From Halorussus gelatinilyticus (GTDB lineage Archaea > Halobacteriota > Halobacteria > Halobacteriales > Haladaptataceae), in NCBI RefSeq assembly GCF_023238445.1, contig NZ_CP096658.1, positions 1,860,001 through 1,924,000 of the forward strand: a DNA stretch of 64,000 nt, given 5' to 3'. Below are positions 23,411 to 32,290 of this stretch, one piece after another (position 1 is the first letter of the stretch; the number at the start of each line of letters is the position of its first letter). The position numbers and the translations under genes were made by a program. A model generated the notes under the pieces. That model worked only from the letters and a program-made list of their open reading frames with translations, was not told the DNA's origin and made no database searches.

Positions 23411-23597
23411 ACCAAATTTGTGGATCGGTCGGCCCAAAAGGATTCCGGAGTCGGGGCGCACGACCCCGCGCTGCACGTCGAGAACCGACGCGACGGACCT
23501 CGGGTAGCGCCCTCGCAGATGCGGACCCGAAGCGCACCTCCACCGTTCCGCCCCGTCCCCGCGGGATTTTTGACGCCCCGCGCGGAACCACCGGGTG

Positions 23598-23843
23598 ATG
23601 AGTAAACCGGGCATCCTCGGCACGCTTCAACTCGCGGCGACGCTCGTGTTCGCGCTTCCGATCGCTCTGCTCGGCATCCAGTTCCTCCTCGACGGCAAGA
23701 CCTTGCTGGGCGGCGGCTTCGTCGCCGTGGCGGTCCTGATGGTCGTACTGGAGGAGTATCTGACGACGCCGACCGACGTTCCGGGCGCGGTGGCCGAGAA
23801 GACCATCGGGAAGGTCGCCAAGACGCCCGACGACGAGGAGTGA
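23598..23843 (+). CDS. Small two-helix membrane protein
   Basis: 81 aa from the ATG at 23598. Two hydrophobic helices (LAATLVFALPIALLGIQFLL and LGGGFVAVAVLMVVLEEYL) are joined by a short loop (DGKTLLG) and followed by a hydrophilic tail (PGAVAEKTIGKVAKTPDDEE). It resembles a family of short haloarchaeal membrane proteins of unknown function that I cannot name with certainty. No operon partner is evident. Confidence 0.7.
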   Translation: MSKPGILGTLQLAATLVFALPIALLGIQFLLDGKTLLGGGFVAVAVLMVVLEEYLTTPTDVPGAVAEKTIGKVAKTPDDEE

Positions 23844-23888
23844 CGGAGCGGAAACCGGCGGTCGGACTACAGGCTTTTCCAGCCTGAT

Positions 23889-24053
23889 GTGCAAGTAGTT
23901 GGCACGGACTGTTTCCACTGCGACGGGAAAATCGACAGAACGACCGAGCACTTCGAACCCCACCACTACCAGCCCGATTCCGACCCGATTCTACAGCACA
24001 CCTTCTGCTCGGGCGAGTGCTTGCGCGAGTACATCCCCGAACGGGCGAACTGA
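23889..24053 (+). CDS. Small Cys/His zinc-binding protein (54 aa)
   Basis: Starts at GTG 23889, stop TGA at 24051-24053. Four cysteines in two pairs: CFHC near the N terminus and CSGEC near the C terminus, 30 residues apart, with extra His residues (HFEPHHYQ) between, giving a likely treble-clef or ribbon zinc site. The ending reads LREYIPERAN. The GTG choice is uncertain because no ATG precedes the first Cys pair. Codon third positions are less GC-rich than in neighbours. Function unknown. Confidence 0.6.
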   Translation: MQVVGTDCFHCDGKIDRTTEHFEPHHYQPDSDPILQHTFCSGECLREYIPERAN

Positions 24054-24226
24054 ACCCTTCCGGGTCGGGAGAACTACTCCCCTCGGGACGGTGGACCGAA
24101 CCCCGTCTCTGACGGGCGAACTGGACTCGGCCAGCGTCGAGCACTGTGCCCAGCGTGGCCGGAGTCGTCGAACGGTCGCGGCAGTTCGTCCCACCGCTAC
24201 TGCCGTGACGAGAGGGTGGTGCGACG

Positions 24227-27200
24227 TTACGTGTTGGAGTCGGTCGTCTCGCCGTCACCGCCGTCGGTGACCGTGGGCTTCGACCGGAACTCCGATTCCG
24301 CGCCGAACTGCTGGTCGGCCGACGCCGCGTCGTCGTTCACGTCGAACTCGTCCACCAGTTCCTTGAGGGCGTCCGCGGAGTCCGAGACCGTCTCGACGTT
24401 CCGCGACACGTCGTTGATGGCCGCGGTCTGCTCCTGAGTCGCCGACGAGACGGAACTCGCTTCGGCCGCGGTCTGTTGGCTCACGCCGGACACCTCGTCC
24501 ACCATCGCCACCACTTCCTCCGTGGAGACCGCCTGGTCCTCGGCGGCCTCGGAGATCTCCTCGACGCCGTGTTCGGCCTCCTGTATCGCTCCGGCGATGT
24601 CGTCGAACATCTCGATGGCGTCTCCGATGGTCTCGGACCCGGTCTCGACTCGCTCCTGCATCGAGCGCATGTCGCCGACGGTGTCGTCGGTGTGGGTCTG
24701 AATCTCCTCGATGCGGCTCTCGACCTCTTCGGTCGCGTCGCCGGCCTCGTTCGCCAGCGATTTGATCTCGTTGGCAACGACCGCGAACCCTTCGCCGGCC
24801 TCGCCCGCCCGCGCGGCCTCGATGGAGGCGTTCAGCGCGAGGAGGTTCGTCTGCTCGGCGATGTCCGTGATCAACTGGACGATGTCGTTTATCTCCTCTA
24901 TCTGGCCCTCCAGATTCTCGACCTGTTCGACGGCGGTGTCGGCCTCGGATTCGATGGCCGAGATCTCCGCGGTGGCGTCGGCGGCGTGTTCGCGGCCCCG
25001 GTCGGCGAGTTCCACCGCCTCGTTGGCGGTCTCGACCACGCCGTCGGCCGACGAGGCGACTTCCTCGATGGTGGCCGACAGGTCGTTCATCTCGCTGGCC
25101 GCGGCCTGTAGCTGTTCGGTCTGCTGTTCGGCACCGAACGCGATCTCCTCGACGGACTCGGCGGTCTCTTGACTCGCGGCCTCTATCTGCTGGGCGCTGG
25201 TCGCGGTCTCGTCGCTCACGCGAGCGAAGCGGTCGGCGAGGTCCTTGACCTCGGCCAGACTGCTCTCGATTTCGGTCAGTCCGGCGTCGAGGTCGGACAT
25301 CACCGCGCCGTACTGGCCCGGCAGTTCGGCGTCCACGTCCTGGTCGAGGGTCCCCTCGCGCAACTGCTGGCTGGCGTCCCGAATCCGGTCGAAACTCGCC
25401 CCGAGTTGTTCGACGCCGGTTTCGAGGTCGGCGAGGACCGCGCCGTACTCGCCGGGGAGGTCGGTATCGACCTGCTGGTCGAGGCGTCCCTCCCGAATCT
25501 GCTCGCTGGTCCGGCGAATCTCGTCGAACCCGACCTGTAGTTTCTCGATGCCCTCGTCGATGTCGGTCATTATCGCGCCGTACTCGCCGGGAAGGTCGGT
25601 ATCGACCTCCTGGTCGAGTTCCCCGTTTCCGAGGTTCTCGCTGACGGTCTGCAGTTCCGCGACCTGCGTCCGGAGGTTCGCCTGCATCTCGTCGAACGCC
25701 TCGACGAGTTCCCCGATTTCGTCGTCGGACGCCGAGATGTCTGCGTTCTCGTCGAAGCGCCCGTCGGCGAGCGCCGTCGCGCGGTCCCGAATCTGCTCTA
25801 TCGGCGTCGAGAAGTACTCCGCCGCCTTGTATCCCAGTGCCACGACGGCCACGACGAGGCCGACGACGAGCAGGATGACGAAGTTCCGGGCGTCGGTCGT
25901 CCGGTCGCGCAGGTCCTGTCTCAGCGCGGCGGCCGGCGCTTTCACGTCGCTCTCCGGGACAGTTCCCAGTAGCGCGAACTGTCTGTCACTGAACTGGAGC
26001 GGGGCGTAGGACACGTAGTACCGACGCTCGGTACCGGCCTCGGTTCGCGTGTACGTGTTCAGTCCGGTCTCGCCCGCCAGTATTCGTTTCTGAGCGAGCG
26101 CGGCGAGCGACCCCGCGTAGGCCTCGTCACCGATGTTGGCTCCGGACTCGACTACCGACCGGTTGGGGTGGCTCAGCACCCGGCCCTCGTCGTTCACGAT
26201 GGTCAGGTGGCCGGTTTCGCCGACCGTGACGTGGTTGGTCATGCCGGTGAGGATGCTGTAGTTGAACCGCAGCGCGACGGTGCCGGCGAACTCGCCGCCG
26301 TGGTAGACCGGCGTCGTGATGTACGCCACTTGCTTGCCGCCGACCGACCGAACCTCGCCGAAGTGGACCGCACCCTTCTCCAGCGACTTCGTTTGATTGA
26401 ACCAGGCGGCGTCGGCGTAGGAGGTCCCCTCGACCGACTCCGTCGTAACCCCGTCCTCAGTCGCGTGCGCTCTGAGGACGCCCTGGCCCTTCTCGTCGGT
26501 CATGATGACCTCGTCGTAGGCCCGCACCGACTCGCCGCCGACAGCGACGGTTCTGGTGTTCAGGTAACTCCGGAACGACTCGTTGATTCCGTTACGCGCG
26601 TTCTGCACGGCCGCGGTCTGGAGTTCGTAGTAGTAGACGCTGGGGGCGAGGACCCAGTCGAAGTCCTCGTGGTAGGTGTAGGCGATGAACTTCCGCTCCT
26701 TGGGGTTGCCCTTCTGGGTGGTGTCCTCCCAGTCGTACTCGGCGATGCCCCACTTCGACCCGTTCCGGATGGCGGGGCTCGACTCGACGTTCGACCGGAT
26801 GTCTTCGAAGACGGTCAGCGAGGCGTCCTCCTTGAGGTTGAACCCGTCTTCGAGGCTGTGGTGGGCGACGATGTTCGAGTCGAGGTCGGTCACGTACGCG
26901 TACCCGGTGTCGCCGATGTACCCCGGTTGGAACATCTCGGCCAGGGTGCCGTCCGGACGCGTTCCGCTCGCGGTCGTCCCCACGAGTATGGTCTCGACCC
27001 TGTTCTCTACCTGCTGCTGTTCGGCCGACGACAGGTCCTCCCAGTTTCGGCCACCGTACTCCTCTTCGAGAACCGTCTGCTTCGTCGTCTCGATGGTGTC
27101 GTGCATCTGGAGCGCGGTGTACCCGACCTGCTTCTGACTCTGTCGCTGGATGAGTTCCATCTCACCGTCGCTCGCGGCCTGATAGTTCTGCACCGAGGTG

Positions 27201-27442
27201 GACTCCGCCAGCGAGCGCGCGTCCACCCGCCGGACGTTGAGCAGGTTCTCGAACTCCTCGGTTCTCGCTTCGACGGTGCTGTTCAGGTCCTTGGTTATCT
27301 GGTCTTCGAGGTGCTTCGAACTCTGGTCCTGCGCGTAGGACCCGATGTCCTGCATGTTCTGGAGTCCGGCCATCCCGACCACCGAAACCGGGACGAGCGA
27401 GATGACCAGCAACAGCACGATGAGTTTCGTCCGTATCTTCAT
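24227..27442 (-). CDS. Methyl-accepting chemotaxis transducer with Cache sensor and repeated HAMP segments
   Basis: 1071 aa from the ATG at 27442. TM1 at about residues 6-28 ([18 protein letters not shown]), a roughly 490-residue external region with Cache-like features ([13 protein letters not shown], then [20 protein letters not shown]) and TM2 at about 518-538 ([18 protein letters not shown]). Next are a HAMP domain ([20 protein letters not shown]) and three related segments sharing D-x-ELPGxYGAxMxDL, at about 595-730. The MCP signalling hairpin has [19 protein letters not shown] at about 860. It senses an external ligand and signals CheA; the ligand is unknown. Three Asp-Leu-Pro-Gly repeats between HAMP and MCP domains are unusual in number. 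Confidence 0.92.
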   Translation of the reverse strand: MKIRTKLIVLLLVISLVPVSVVGMAGLQNMQDIGSYAQDQSSKHLEDQITKDLNSTVEARTEEFENLLNVRRVDARSLAESTSVQNYQAASDGEMELIQRQSQKQVGYTALQMHDTIETTKQTVLEEEYGGRNWEDLSSAEQQQVENRVETILVGTTASGTRPDGTLAEMFQPGYIGDTGYAYVTDLDSNIVAHHSLEDGFNLKEDASLTVFEDIRSNVESSPAIRNGSKWGIAEYDWEDTTQKGNPKERKFIAYTYHEDFDWVLAPSVYYYELQTAAVQNARNGINESFRSYLNTRTVAVGGESVRAYDEVIMTDEKGQGVLRAHATEDGVTTESVEGTSYADAAWFNQTKSLEKGAVHFGEVRSVGGKQVAYITTPVYHGGEFAGTVALRFNYSILTGMTNHVTVGETGHLTIVNDEGRVLSHPNRSVVESGANIGDEAYAGSLAALAQKRILAGETGLNTYTRTEAGTERRYYVSYAPLQFSDRQFALLGTVPESDVKAPAAALRQDLRDRTTDARNFVILLVVGLVVAVVALGYKAAEYFSTPIEQIRDRATALADGRFDENADISASDDEIGELVEAFDEMQANLRTQVAELQTVSENLGNGELDQEVDTDLPGEYGAIMTDIDEGIEKLQVGFDEIRRTSEQIREGRLDQQVDTDLPGEYGAVLADLETGVEQLGASFDRIRDASQQLREGTLDQDVDAELPGQYGAVMSDLDAGLTEIESSLAEVKDLADRFARVSDETATSAQQIEAASQETAESVEEIAFGAEQQTEQLQAAASEMNDLSATIEEVASSADGVVETANEAVELADRGREHAADATAEISAIESEADTAVEQVENLEGQIEEINDIVQLITDIAEQTNLLALNASIEAARAGEAGEGFAVVANEIKSLANEAGDATEEVESRIEEIQTHTDDTVGDMRSMQERVETGSETIGDAIEMFDDIAGAIQEAEHGVEEISEAAEDQAVSTEEVVAMVDEVSGVSQQTAAEASSVSSATQEQTAAINDVSRNVETVSDSADALKELVDEFDVNDDAASADQQFGAESEFRSKPTVTDGGDGETTDSNT

Positions 27443-27748
27443 CGTCGCTCCCCCGTCCGAGACGGTTCCCGTCTCTCGACGCGGCGGTTCGGCCGACCGG
27501 TGGGCGGACCGCTCCAACTTTCACGTTTGTCAACGCGTGTCTCGTTGAACGATGCCATGCCTGTACCACCAAAAACCGCTCATTTAAACGTTGGTACTGG
27601 ATTTTTAGCTGTGATAACTACGGGATTAATTACTCGGCAATTTTTGACATACTTAACGCCAGTATGTTATATGACATTACGGACTTACGTCGTCGGAGAC
27701 GGGTCCTCGAAATCCGAGAAATAGCGACGGTCGGAATCGGTGAATGAC
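27443..27748. other. AT-rich intergenic control region between the helicase and transducer genes
   Basis: 306 bp without a convincing gene. The part 27560-27720 is markedly AT-rich (ATTTAAACG at 27570-27578, TTTTTAGC near 27602, GGGATTAATTACTC near 27622). It probably holds the transducer promoter, with a 5' leader over 100 nt. A 39-codon minus-strand frame from ATG 27558 ends in a TGA that overlaps the transducer ATG as ATGA. Its codon use is not clearly coding, so it is recorded as a possible upstream ORF only. Confidence 0.45.
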
Positions 27749-29575
27749 TTACTGTGGTGGCGCTTCCGAGACTTCCTCCAGCACGTCCGCGACACCCTTG
27801 CCGTTGCGCTCGTTGTAGAGCAGCACGTCGATGGGCAGGGTCGGCGCGCCGCCGACCAGATTCTCCATGACGACGAGGCGCTCGCGGGCGCGGGACATGC
27901 CGACGTAGAAGACGCGCCGTTCGTTGTCGGTCAGGGTCGGCACGGGGTCGGTCGTGGAGGTGAACTCCTCGCCGTCCACCGGGCCGTCCACCGTCGCGGC
28001 CATCTGCTCGACCACCTTCTCGGTCAGGTCCGTGGCGACGAACACGTGGTCGGCCTCCCGACCCTTCGCGGAGTGGATGGTGCCGATGCGGACGCGGTCG
28101 GCCTCCATCCCCTCGTAGTCGCCGCCGAAGTAGGCCCGCATCGAGTTCTTCTGGAAACTCGTGACCTTCCGGACCATGTCCGCGGCCGAGGCCGGACCGG
28201 GCATGAACGGCGCGAAGTCGGTCACGAAGTCGTGTTCGACCTCGATTTCCGCGAGGTCGTCGGTGTCGGCCGCCTCCTTGCGCTCGTCTATCTCGTCGAA
28301 GAGGTCGTCGCGCTCGTTGGTGCCGAACGCCGAGTCCTGTAGCATGTCGGCGAGCCGTCGGGCCTGTAGCGCCGTAATCGGCTCCTCGGCGTCTATCTTC
28401 TCGACCGCGTCGACGTACTGCTGGAGGCGGTCGGTCCACATTCGCTGGTCGGTCAGGCACTTGAACGGGACGCCCTCGTCGATGAACTCGTCGATGAACC
28501 GGAACATCTGGTAGCGCGCCCGGAACAGAAGCATCAGCGTGCCGTCGTGTTCCTCGATGGTGTACCGGACGTTCCGGACGAGTTCGAGCATCGAGGGGCT
28601 ATCGACCTGTTCGACGGTGCCGCCCTGCTTGCGCGGCGAGAGGTTCTTCTCCTGGCGCTTGTCGATGTGGCGCACCTCGTGTTGGACGACCCGCAGAATC
28701 TCGGAGGGGAGTCGGTGGGACGTGTCGAGAATCACGTCGTCGCCGCCCTCTTCGAGGAGCAGGCCGGGGTCCGCACCCTGCCACGCGTAGACCACCTGGT
28801 CGTCGTCGCCCGCGATGAGGACCTTCTCCATGTGGGGCTTCCACTCCTCGTACACGTCGTACTGGAGGCTCGTGATGTCCTGAAACTCGTCGATGACGAG
28901 GTAGTCGACGTTCGGGAGGAGCGACCGCTGGCGCACGCGCTGGAGCATGTCCGCGAAGCCGACCAAGTCGTTCTCGCCCTTGTAGCTCCGCCACGCCCGG
29001 ATGGCCTCGGGCACGTCGAGCCGGTCGTCGTCGCTGGGCCACGTCGGGGTGTACTTGTTGCCCTCTTGGGCGTTCGGGTCGATGTCCGGCGGCAGGCGGA
29101 CCTCCTCGTCGTTCCACTGGAAGGGCACGTCGTACCAGTCGGCCACGTCGCGGCGGGTCCGCTGGAGCCACTGGCTCGTGGCGATTATCTTGTTGCCGAG
29201 CGTGGTCGAGCGGGCGGTCCGGCGGCCGGCACCGCTGTACTCGTCCTCGAACTCGATGCCGAAGTCCTCGCAGAACTCCTTCTTGTCGGACTCGCCGACC
29301 ACGTCGTTCCGGGAGAGGTCGAGTAGTTCGTAGGCCTTCGCGTGCATTGTGCAGACGGACCCCTGCAACGAGCGGGGGTTCAAATCGCGGCGCTCGGCGA
29401 GGCGCTCCCGAACCTCGTTGGCGGCCGCGCGAGTGTACGAGACCAGCAGAATGTCGTTGACGCCGACGCCGTCTCGGTCGAGGAGACCTTCGACCCTGTC
29501 GAGCAGCTCGGTGGTCTTCCCGCTTCCGGGGCCACCGAACAGCCGGGTCACTCGTTCCTCCGTTTCTTGACTCAT
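27749..29575 (-). CDS. UvrD/PcrA-like superfamily 1 DNA helicase
   Basis: 608 aa from the ATG at 29575. SF1 motifs in order: Walker A GGPGSGKTTELLDRV (residues about 12-26), motif Ia LLVSYTRAAANEV, Walker B YLVIDEFQDITSLQYD, motif III AGDDDQVVYAWQGAD, motif IV LLFRARYQ, motif V IGTIHSAKGREADHVFV and motif VI YVGMSRARERLVV. It is shorter than bacterial UvrD (about 720 aa) because of smaller 1B/2B insertions. It is likely a 3'-to-5' helicase in DNA repair or replication-fork processing. The gene stands alone and its downstream flank is the AT-rich control region of the transducer. Confidence 0.93.
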   Translation of the reverse strand: MSQETEERVTRLFGGPGSGKTTELLDRVEGLLDRDGVGVNDILLVSYTRAAANEVRERLAERRDLNPRSLQGSVCTMHAKAYELLDLSRNDVVGESDKKEFCEDFGIEFEDEYSGAGRRTARSTTLGNKIIATSQWLQRTRRDVADWYDVPFQWNDEEVRLPPDIDPNAQEGNKYTPTWPSDDDRLDVPEAIRAWRSYKGENDLVGFADMLQRVRQRSLLPNVDYLVIDEFQDITSLQYDVYEEWKPHMEKVLIAGDDDQVVYAWQGADPGLLLEEGGDDVILDTSHRLPSEILRVVQHEVRHIDKRQEKNLSPRKQGGTVEQVDSPSMLELVRNVRYTIEEHDGTLMLLFRARYQMFRFIDEFIDEGVPFKCLTDQRMWTDRLQQYVDAVEKIDAEEPITALQARRLADMLQDSAFGTNERDDLFDEIDERKEAADTDDLAEIEVEHDFVTDFAPFMPGPASAADMVRKVTSFQKNSMRAYFGGDYEGMEADRVRIGTIHSAKGREADHVFVATDLTEKVVEQMAATVDGPVDGEEFTSTTDPVPTLTDNERRVFYVGMSRARERLVVMENLVGGAPTLPIDVLLYNERNGKGVADVLEEVSEAPPQ

Positions 29576-29694
29576 TACCACAACCCCATGACCCCCGTAC
29601 TCATAAATGGACGTGAATCGGACCGGCGCCGAAGTCGCCGGTAGCGCGGCGACTTCGGCGGGGGTCGTTCGGCGGGGAGGACTGCGGAAAAAGG

Positions 29695-29856
29695 CTAGGA
29701 AGTGTTTCGCGGCGACCGGGCCTCGCGGACCTCGCTACCGTCCCGAATCTTGTCCTCGCACTCGGGGCAGACACGCGGGTCATCAATCTCCCGCGGTGTG
29801 AACACTCGTGCGTACGCTTCGGTGACGAACGAACCGCAGTTCTGGCACTCAGGCAT
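29695..29856 (-). CDS. Small zinc-ribbon protein (DUF7563-type, 53 aa)
   Basis: ATG at 29856, TAG at 29695-29697. The product starts MPECQNCGSFVTEAYARVF and contains a second pair CPECED 23 residues on, giving a four-Cys zinc ribbon. A charged tail (KIRDGSEVREARSPRNTS) follows. I recall this pattern as a short haloarchaeal family of unknown role. An AT-rich AAATATAG lies about 40 nt upstream on the minus strand. Coding is supported by the strong Cys-pair pattern and GC-rich third positions. Confidence 0.75.
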   Translation of the reverse strand: MPECQNCGSFVTEAYARVFTPREIDDPRVCPECEDKIRDGSEVREARSPRNTS

Positions 29857-30187
29857 TTCTCTTCTTCCACTACGGAAATCTTACACTATATTTCTATCGA
29901 CACTGACCGCAACGTCTCGTTACTCCGACTAAGCGCTTCATACCGGATAACGGCGGTTCTGCGGAAGTTAGGAAGTAATCTTATACTTCCGGTTTCCGTA
30001 CCGGTCGCGTTCGTTCGAGGTCGAAATCCGACTCCGCCCGCGTCACGATTCTCTCTCGCCGCGACGGTCCGAGTGTCCGAGGGTCACCGCCGGCCGTACG
30101 AACAGTCGCCGCCCAGCGACGACTACGACCGCTCGGCGACGCTCGCGCGGCGAGCGTCGCCCGACTAGCCGTGTTCGCTGCTCTCCG
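29857..30187. other. Intergenic region with two perfect hairpins
   Basis: 331 bp with no gene I can support. GGAAGTA (29971-29977) pairs with TACTTCC (29984-29990) around a 6-nt loop that contains CTTATA; this could be an operator over a promoter. GGCGACGCTCGC (30135-30146) pairs exactly with 30150-30161 around a GCG loop. The second hairpin lies just past the stop of the minus-strand 42-aa gene and may act as a transcript end or stabiliser, though no T-run follows. Confidence 0.5.
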
Positions 30188-30316
30188 TCACCCGAGCCAC
30201 CGCATCAGGATTCCCACGAGGATGGTCAGGATACCGAGAATCGTGGCGACGGGCGGAATGGGCACGAACAGCAGGACGATTCCGGCGAGGATGACGAGCG
30301 TCGAGAACCGTACCAT
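30188..30316 (-). CDS. Very small membrane protein (42 aa)
   Basis: ATG at 30316, stop at 30188. The product is almost entirely two hydrophobic segments (VRFSTLVILAGIVLLFVPIPP and TILGILTILVGILMRWLG) joined by Pro-Pro, a helical hairpin. Similar short haloarchaeal proteins exist, some annotated loosely as transporters, which this size does not support. Upstream in-frame extension is possible but would run through non-hydrophobic, Arg-rich sequence. A strong 12-bp hairpin follows its stop. Confidence 0.55.
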   Translation of the reverse strand: MVRFSTLVILAGIVLLFVPIPPVATILGILTILVGILMRWLG

Positions 30317-30432
30317 ACCGCTCGCTACGCTCCGGAGTCGGAAACCGATTGCTGCCGTCTCCGCCGGCCCGTGCGCCGAAAAAAGCGGTCGGTCGTCAGA
30401 CGATGCGCTGCACCGATTCGGGAGGTGGCCGA

Positions 30433-30609
30433 CTACGGTCGCCAGCCGCATACCGAGCATTCGCTCGCGGCCGTGTCGTGGAGTCCGCCGCAGTCCGGGC
30501 ACTTCTTCTTGTTGTAGTCCTCCTCCCAGCCGACTGTCTCGGTGTCGTGGCCACGCTCGGACAAGAATTCGTCGAACACGTCGTCGTCGCCGGTCGGTGC
30601 GGTCGCCAT
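30433..30609 (-). CDS. HVO_0416-family zinc finger protein (58 aa)
   Basis: ATG at 30609, preceded by a clear TATA-like box. The product starts MATAPTGDDDVFDEFLSERG, then has the pairs CPDCGG and CSVCGWRP 13 residues apart, which form a zinc ribbon. The WEEDYNKKKCPDCGGLHD segment matches the haloarchaeal HVO_0416 family as I remember it. Such tiny CPxCG proteins are thought to mediate protein or nucleic-acid contacts. The shorter start is chosen because the box would fall inside a longer frame. Confidence 0.8.
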   Translation of the reverse strand: MATAPTGDDDVFDEFLSERGHDTETVGWEEDYNKKKCPDCGGLHDTAASECSVCGWRP

Positions 30610-30633
30610 ACATGGTATGATAATGCACACCAG

Positions 30634-30640
30634 TATAAAA
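30634..30640 (-). promoter_or_regulatory. TATA-like box of the HVO_0416-type gene
   Basis: Minus-strand TTTTATA within GGTTTTATACTGG, centred 28 nt before the ATG at 30609. The 11-base core TTTTATACTGG is identical to the box of the wHTH gene at 38883. Confidence 0.6.
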
Positions 30641-30769
30641 CCGTGTTGGTGTAACACATGGATTACCGCGATTCGGAAAGCTCGTATTTCTCGCGTGGTT
30701 GAACCTGTCGCCTCGGGTAGGGCGGGCTTAACCCTCGAAACCACTATCGCCGAAAAGAGACGCCGACCG

Positions 30770-31438
30770 CTACTCGAACTTCACGCCCACGTCGTGCATC
30801 CCGTCGTTCTCGACGGCGAGGTTGATGAGCAGGGGCGTCATGCTCTCGACCTCGGCCGCGTTGGCGATTCCGCCGGCCTTCAGCGCGCGCAGACCCTCTA
30901 TCTGGTCGCCCAACTGGACCACCGTCTCCACCGCGTCCTCGTCGTCGCCGACGACGAGCGTGTCGAGGTCCAGTTCCACGTCCAGATTCGCCAACCGGTC
31001 GGCCGAGAGGTTGTGGAAGGCTCCGACGACGGGGACGCCCTCTGGCGCGGCGTCGGCGACCAGTTGCGTCACGCTCCCGGCCTTCGGGGGCTTGTAGTGG
31101 AACCCCTCGTCGTCGCGGTCCATCCCGACCGCCGGGGAGACCAGCACGTCGGCGTCCTCGATGCGGTCGGCGATCGACTCCACGAGGTCCCGGACGTGGA
31201 ACGCGGGCACCGCCAGCACCACAACGTCTGCGCGGTCGGCCGCCATCTCGTTGGCGAACCCCTTCACGTCGCGCTCGACGCCCACGCTGTCGAGTTCGGT
31301 CTCGTACTCGCCGGCCTTCGTCCGGGCCTTCTCGGGGTCTCGAGAGCCGACGAGAATCTCGTGGCCGGTGTCTCGTGCCCACCGCAGCGCGAGTGCCTGT
31401 CCGATGTCGCCGGTCCCGCCGAGGAGTGCGATTCGCAT
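30770..31438 (-). CDS. npdG: F420H2:NADP oxidoreductase (NADPH-dependent F420 reductase)
   Basis: 222 aa from the ATG at 31438. The N-terminal dinucleotide-binding motif is MRIALLGGTGDIGQALALRWA, followed by GHEILVGSRDPEKA, whose Ser-Arg pair favours NADP(H). The phrase VVLAVPAFHVRDLVES, the segment VVGAFHNLSADRLANLD and the C-terminal TPLLINLAVENDGMHDVGVKF are characteristic of the family. It exchanges hydride between coenzyme F420 and NADP. It follows two membrane-protein genes by 35 bp and may be the last gene of a minus-strand operon that starts with the HAD hydrolase at 33181. Confidence 0.9.
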   Translation of the reverse strand: MRIALLGGTGDIGQALALRWARDTGHEILVGSRDPEKARTKAGEYETELDSVGVERDVKGFANEMAADRADVVVLAVPAFHVRDLVESIADRIEDADVLVSPAVGMDRDDEGFHYKPPKAGSVTQLVADAAPEGVPVVGAFHNLSADRLANLDVELDLDTLVVGDDEDAVETVVQLGDQIEGLRALKAGGIANAAEVESMTPLLINLAVENDGMHDVGVKFE

Positions 31439-31473
31439 ACCGCACAGTCCGGGCGGGGCCGGATTAAAGATTC

Positions 31474-31881
31474 TCACTCCGCGCCGCGCTCGGCAACGAG
31501 CGCGGCCCGAATCCGGTCGTATCCCCCGCGGTAGGCCGTCCGACGGCCGACGTGAAGCCCGACGAGCGTCGCGGCGGCCTGTCCGACCGTCTCGGCCGTC
31601 GAGTCGGGCGCGACGACGAACTCGACGGCTTCCATCCCGAGGTAGGCGACGACGAACGTCGTCAAGAAGAACATCGTCAGGCGACCCGCGCCCTCGCTCG
31701 GGAACCGGTCCAACTCGCGGGTGACGTACCAGTTGGCTATCGGGACCCCGACGACCGACGCCCCGGCGACGTACGGGAGTATCCGGGTCGGGTTCGGCGC
31801 GAGGAGCGCCCCCAGTAGGTAGGCCAGAAAGCCTCCGATACCGAGCGTCCAGACCGCTCGTTCGACGCTCCGGGGGTTCAC
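31474..31881 (-). CDS. Hypothetical membrane protein, overlapping its upstream partner
   Basis: 135 aa from a GTG at 31881. The GTG overlaps the TGA of the upstream gene in the classic GTGA arrangement, so the two are translationally coupled. Three hydrophobic helices are visible (WTLGIGGFLAYLLGALLAP, YVAGASVVGVPIANWYV, FFLTTFVVAYLGMEAVEFVV). The C-terminal half (ETVGQAAATLVGLHVGRRTAYR) is amphipathic. No family recognised. Part of a minus-strand run leading to npdG. Confidence 0.65.
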   Translation of the reverse strand: MNPRSVERAVWTLGIGGFLAYLLGALLAPNPTRILPYVAGASVVGVPIANWYVTRELDRFPSEGAGRLTMFFLTTFVVAYLGMEAVEFVVAPDSTAETVGQAAATLVGLHVGRRTAYRGGYDRIRAALVAERGAE

Positions 31882-32255
31882 GCCTCGCTCGCCTCCCTGT
31901 CTTCGTCGTGCTCTCCGAGGAGTCGCGCGAGTCCGCCGAAGTACGCGAGCCAGACGATTACTCCCGAACCGCCAAAGAGGACGACGAAACCGAGGAGCGG
32001 CCAACGTGTCCCGCTGACTACGTTGTGCCAACCGATTTGGAGTGCGGCGATTCCGACCACGAAGAGGAGGTGGTCCTGCCACCTCTGCCAGAGAATCCGC
32101 GGGTCGTACCGGTACGCGACCGGGAGGACGACTGCGAACGCAGTGCCGATGTAGCGCAACTGCGTAAACGGGTCGGGCGGTGAGAGAACAGCGCCGAGCG
32201 GGACGCCGACGAACGACGCGTCTACGAACGCCTGCCCGAGTCGGGACCAGTCCAT
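31878..32255 (-). CDS. Hypothetical membrane protein
   Basis: 125 aa from the ATG at 32255. Three or four hydrophobic segments: LGAVLSPPDPFTQLRYIG, FAVVLPVAYRYDP, HLLFVVGIAALQIGWHNVV and LLGFVVLFGGSGVIVWLAYF. An acidic tail (GEHDEDREASEA) ends the protein, its last codon overlapping the next gene. The shared motif of a Pro-rich loop before a helix is also seen in the downstream partner, so the two may be distant paralogues or subunits. The HAD gene ends 35 bp upstream. Confidence 0.65.
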   Translation of the reverse strand: MDWSRLGQAFVDASFVGVPLGAVLSPPDPFTQLRYIGTAFAVVLPVAYRYDPRILWQRWQDHLLFVVGIAALQIGWHNVVSGTRWPLLGFVVLFGGSGVIVWLAYFGGLARLLGEHDEDREASEA

Positions 32256-32290
32256 ATTGGACTCCCCGGACTCGAACCTCAAAAGGGTCC

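Noticed and set aside
23411-23560. FMN riboswitch ahead of riboflavin synthase
   Set aside because: No RFN-type conserved segments or paired helices found, and the leader would be very short.
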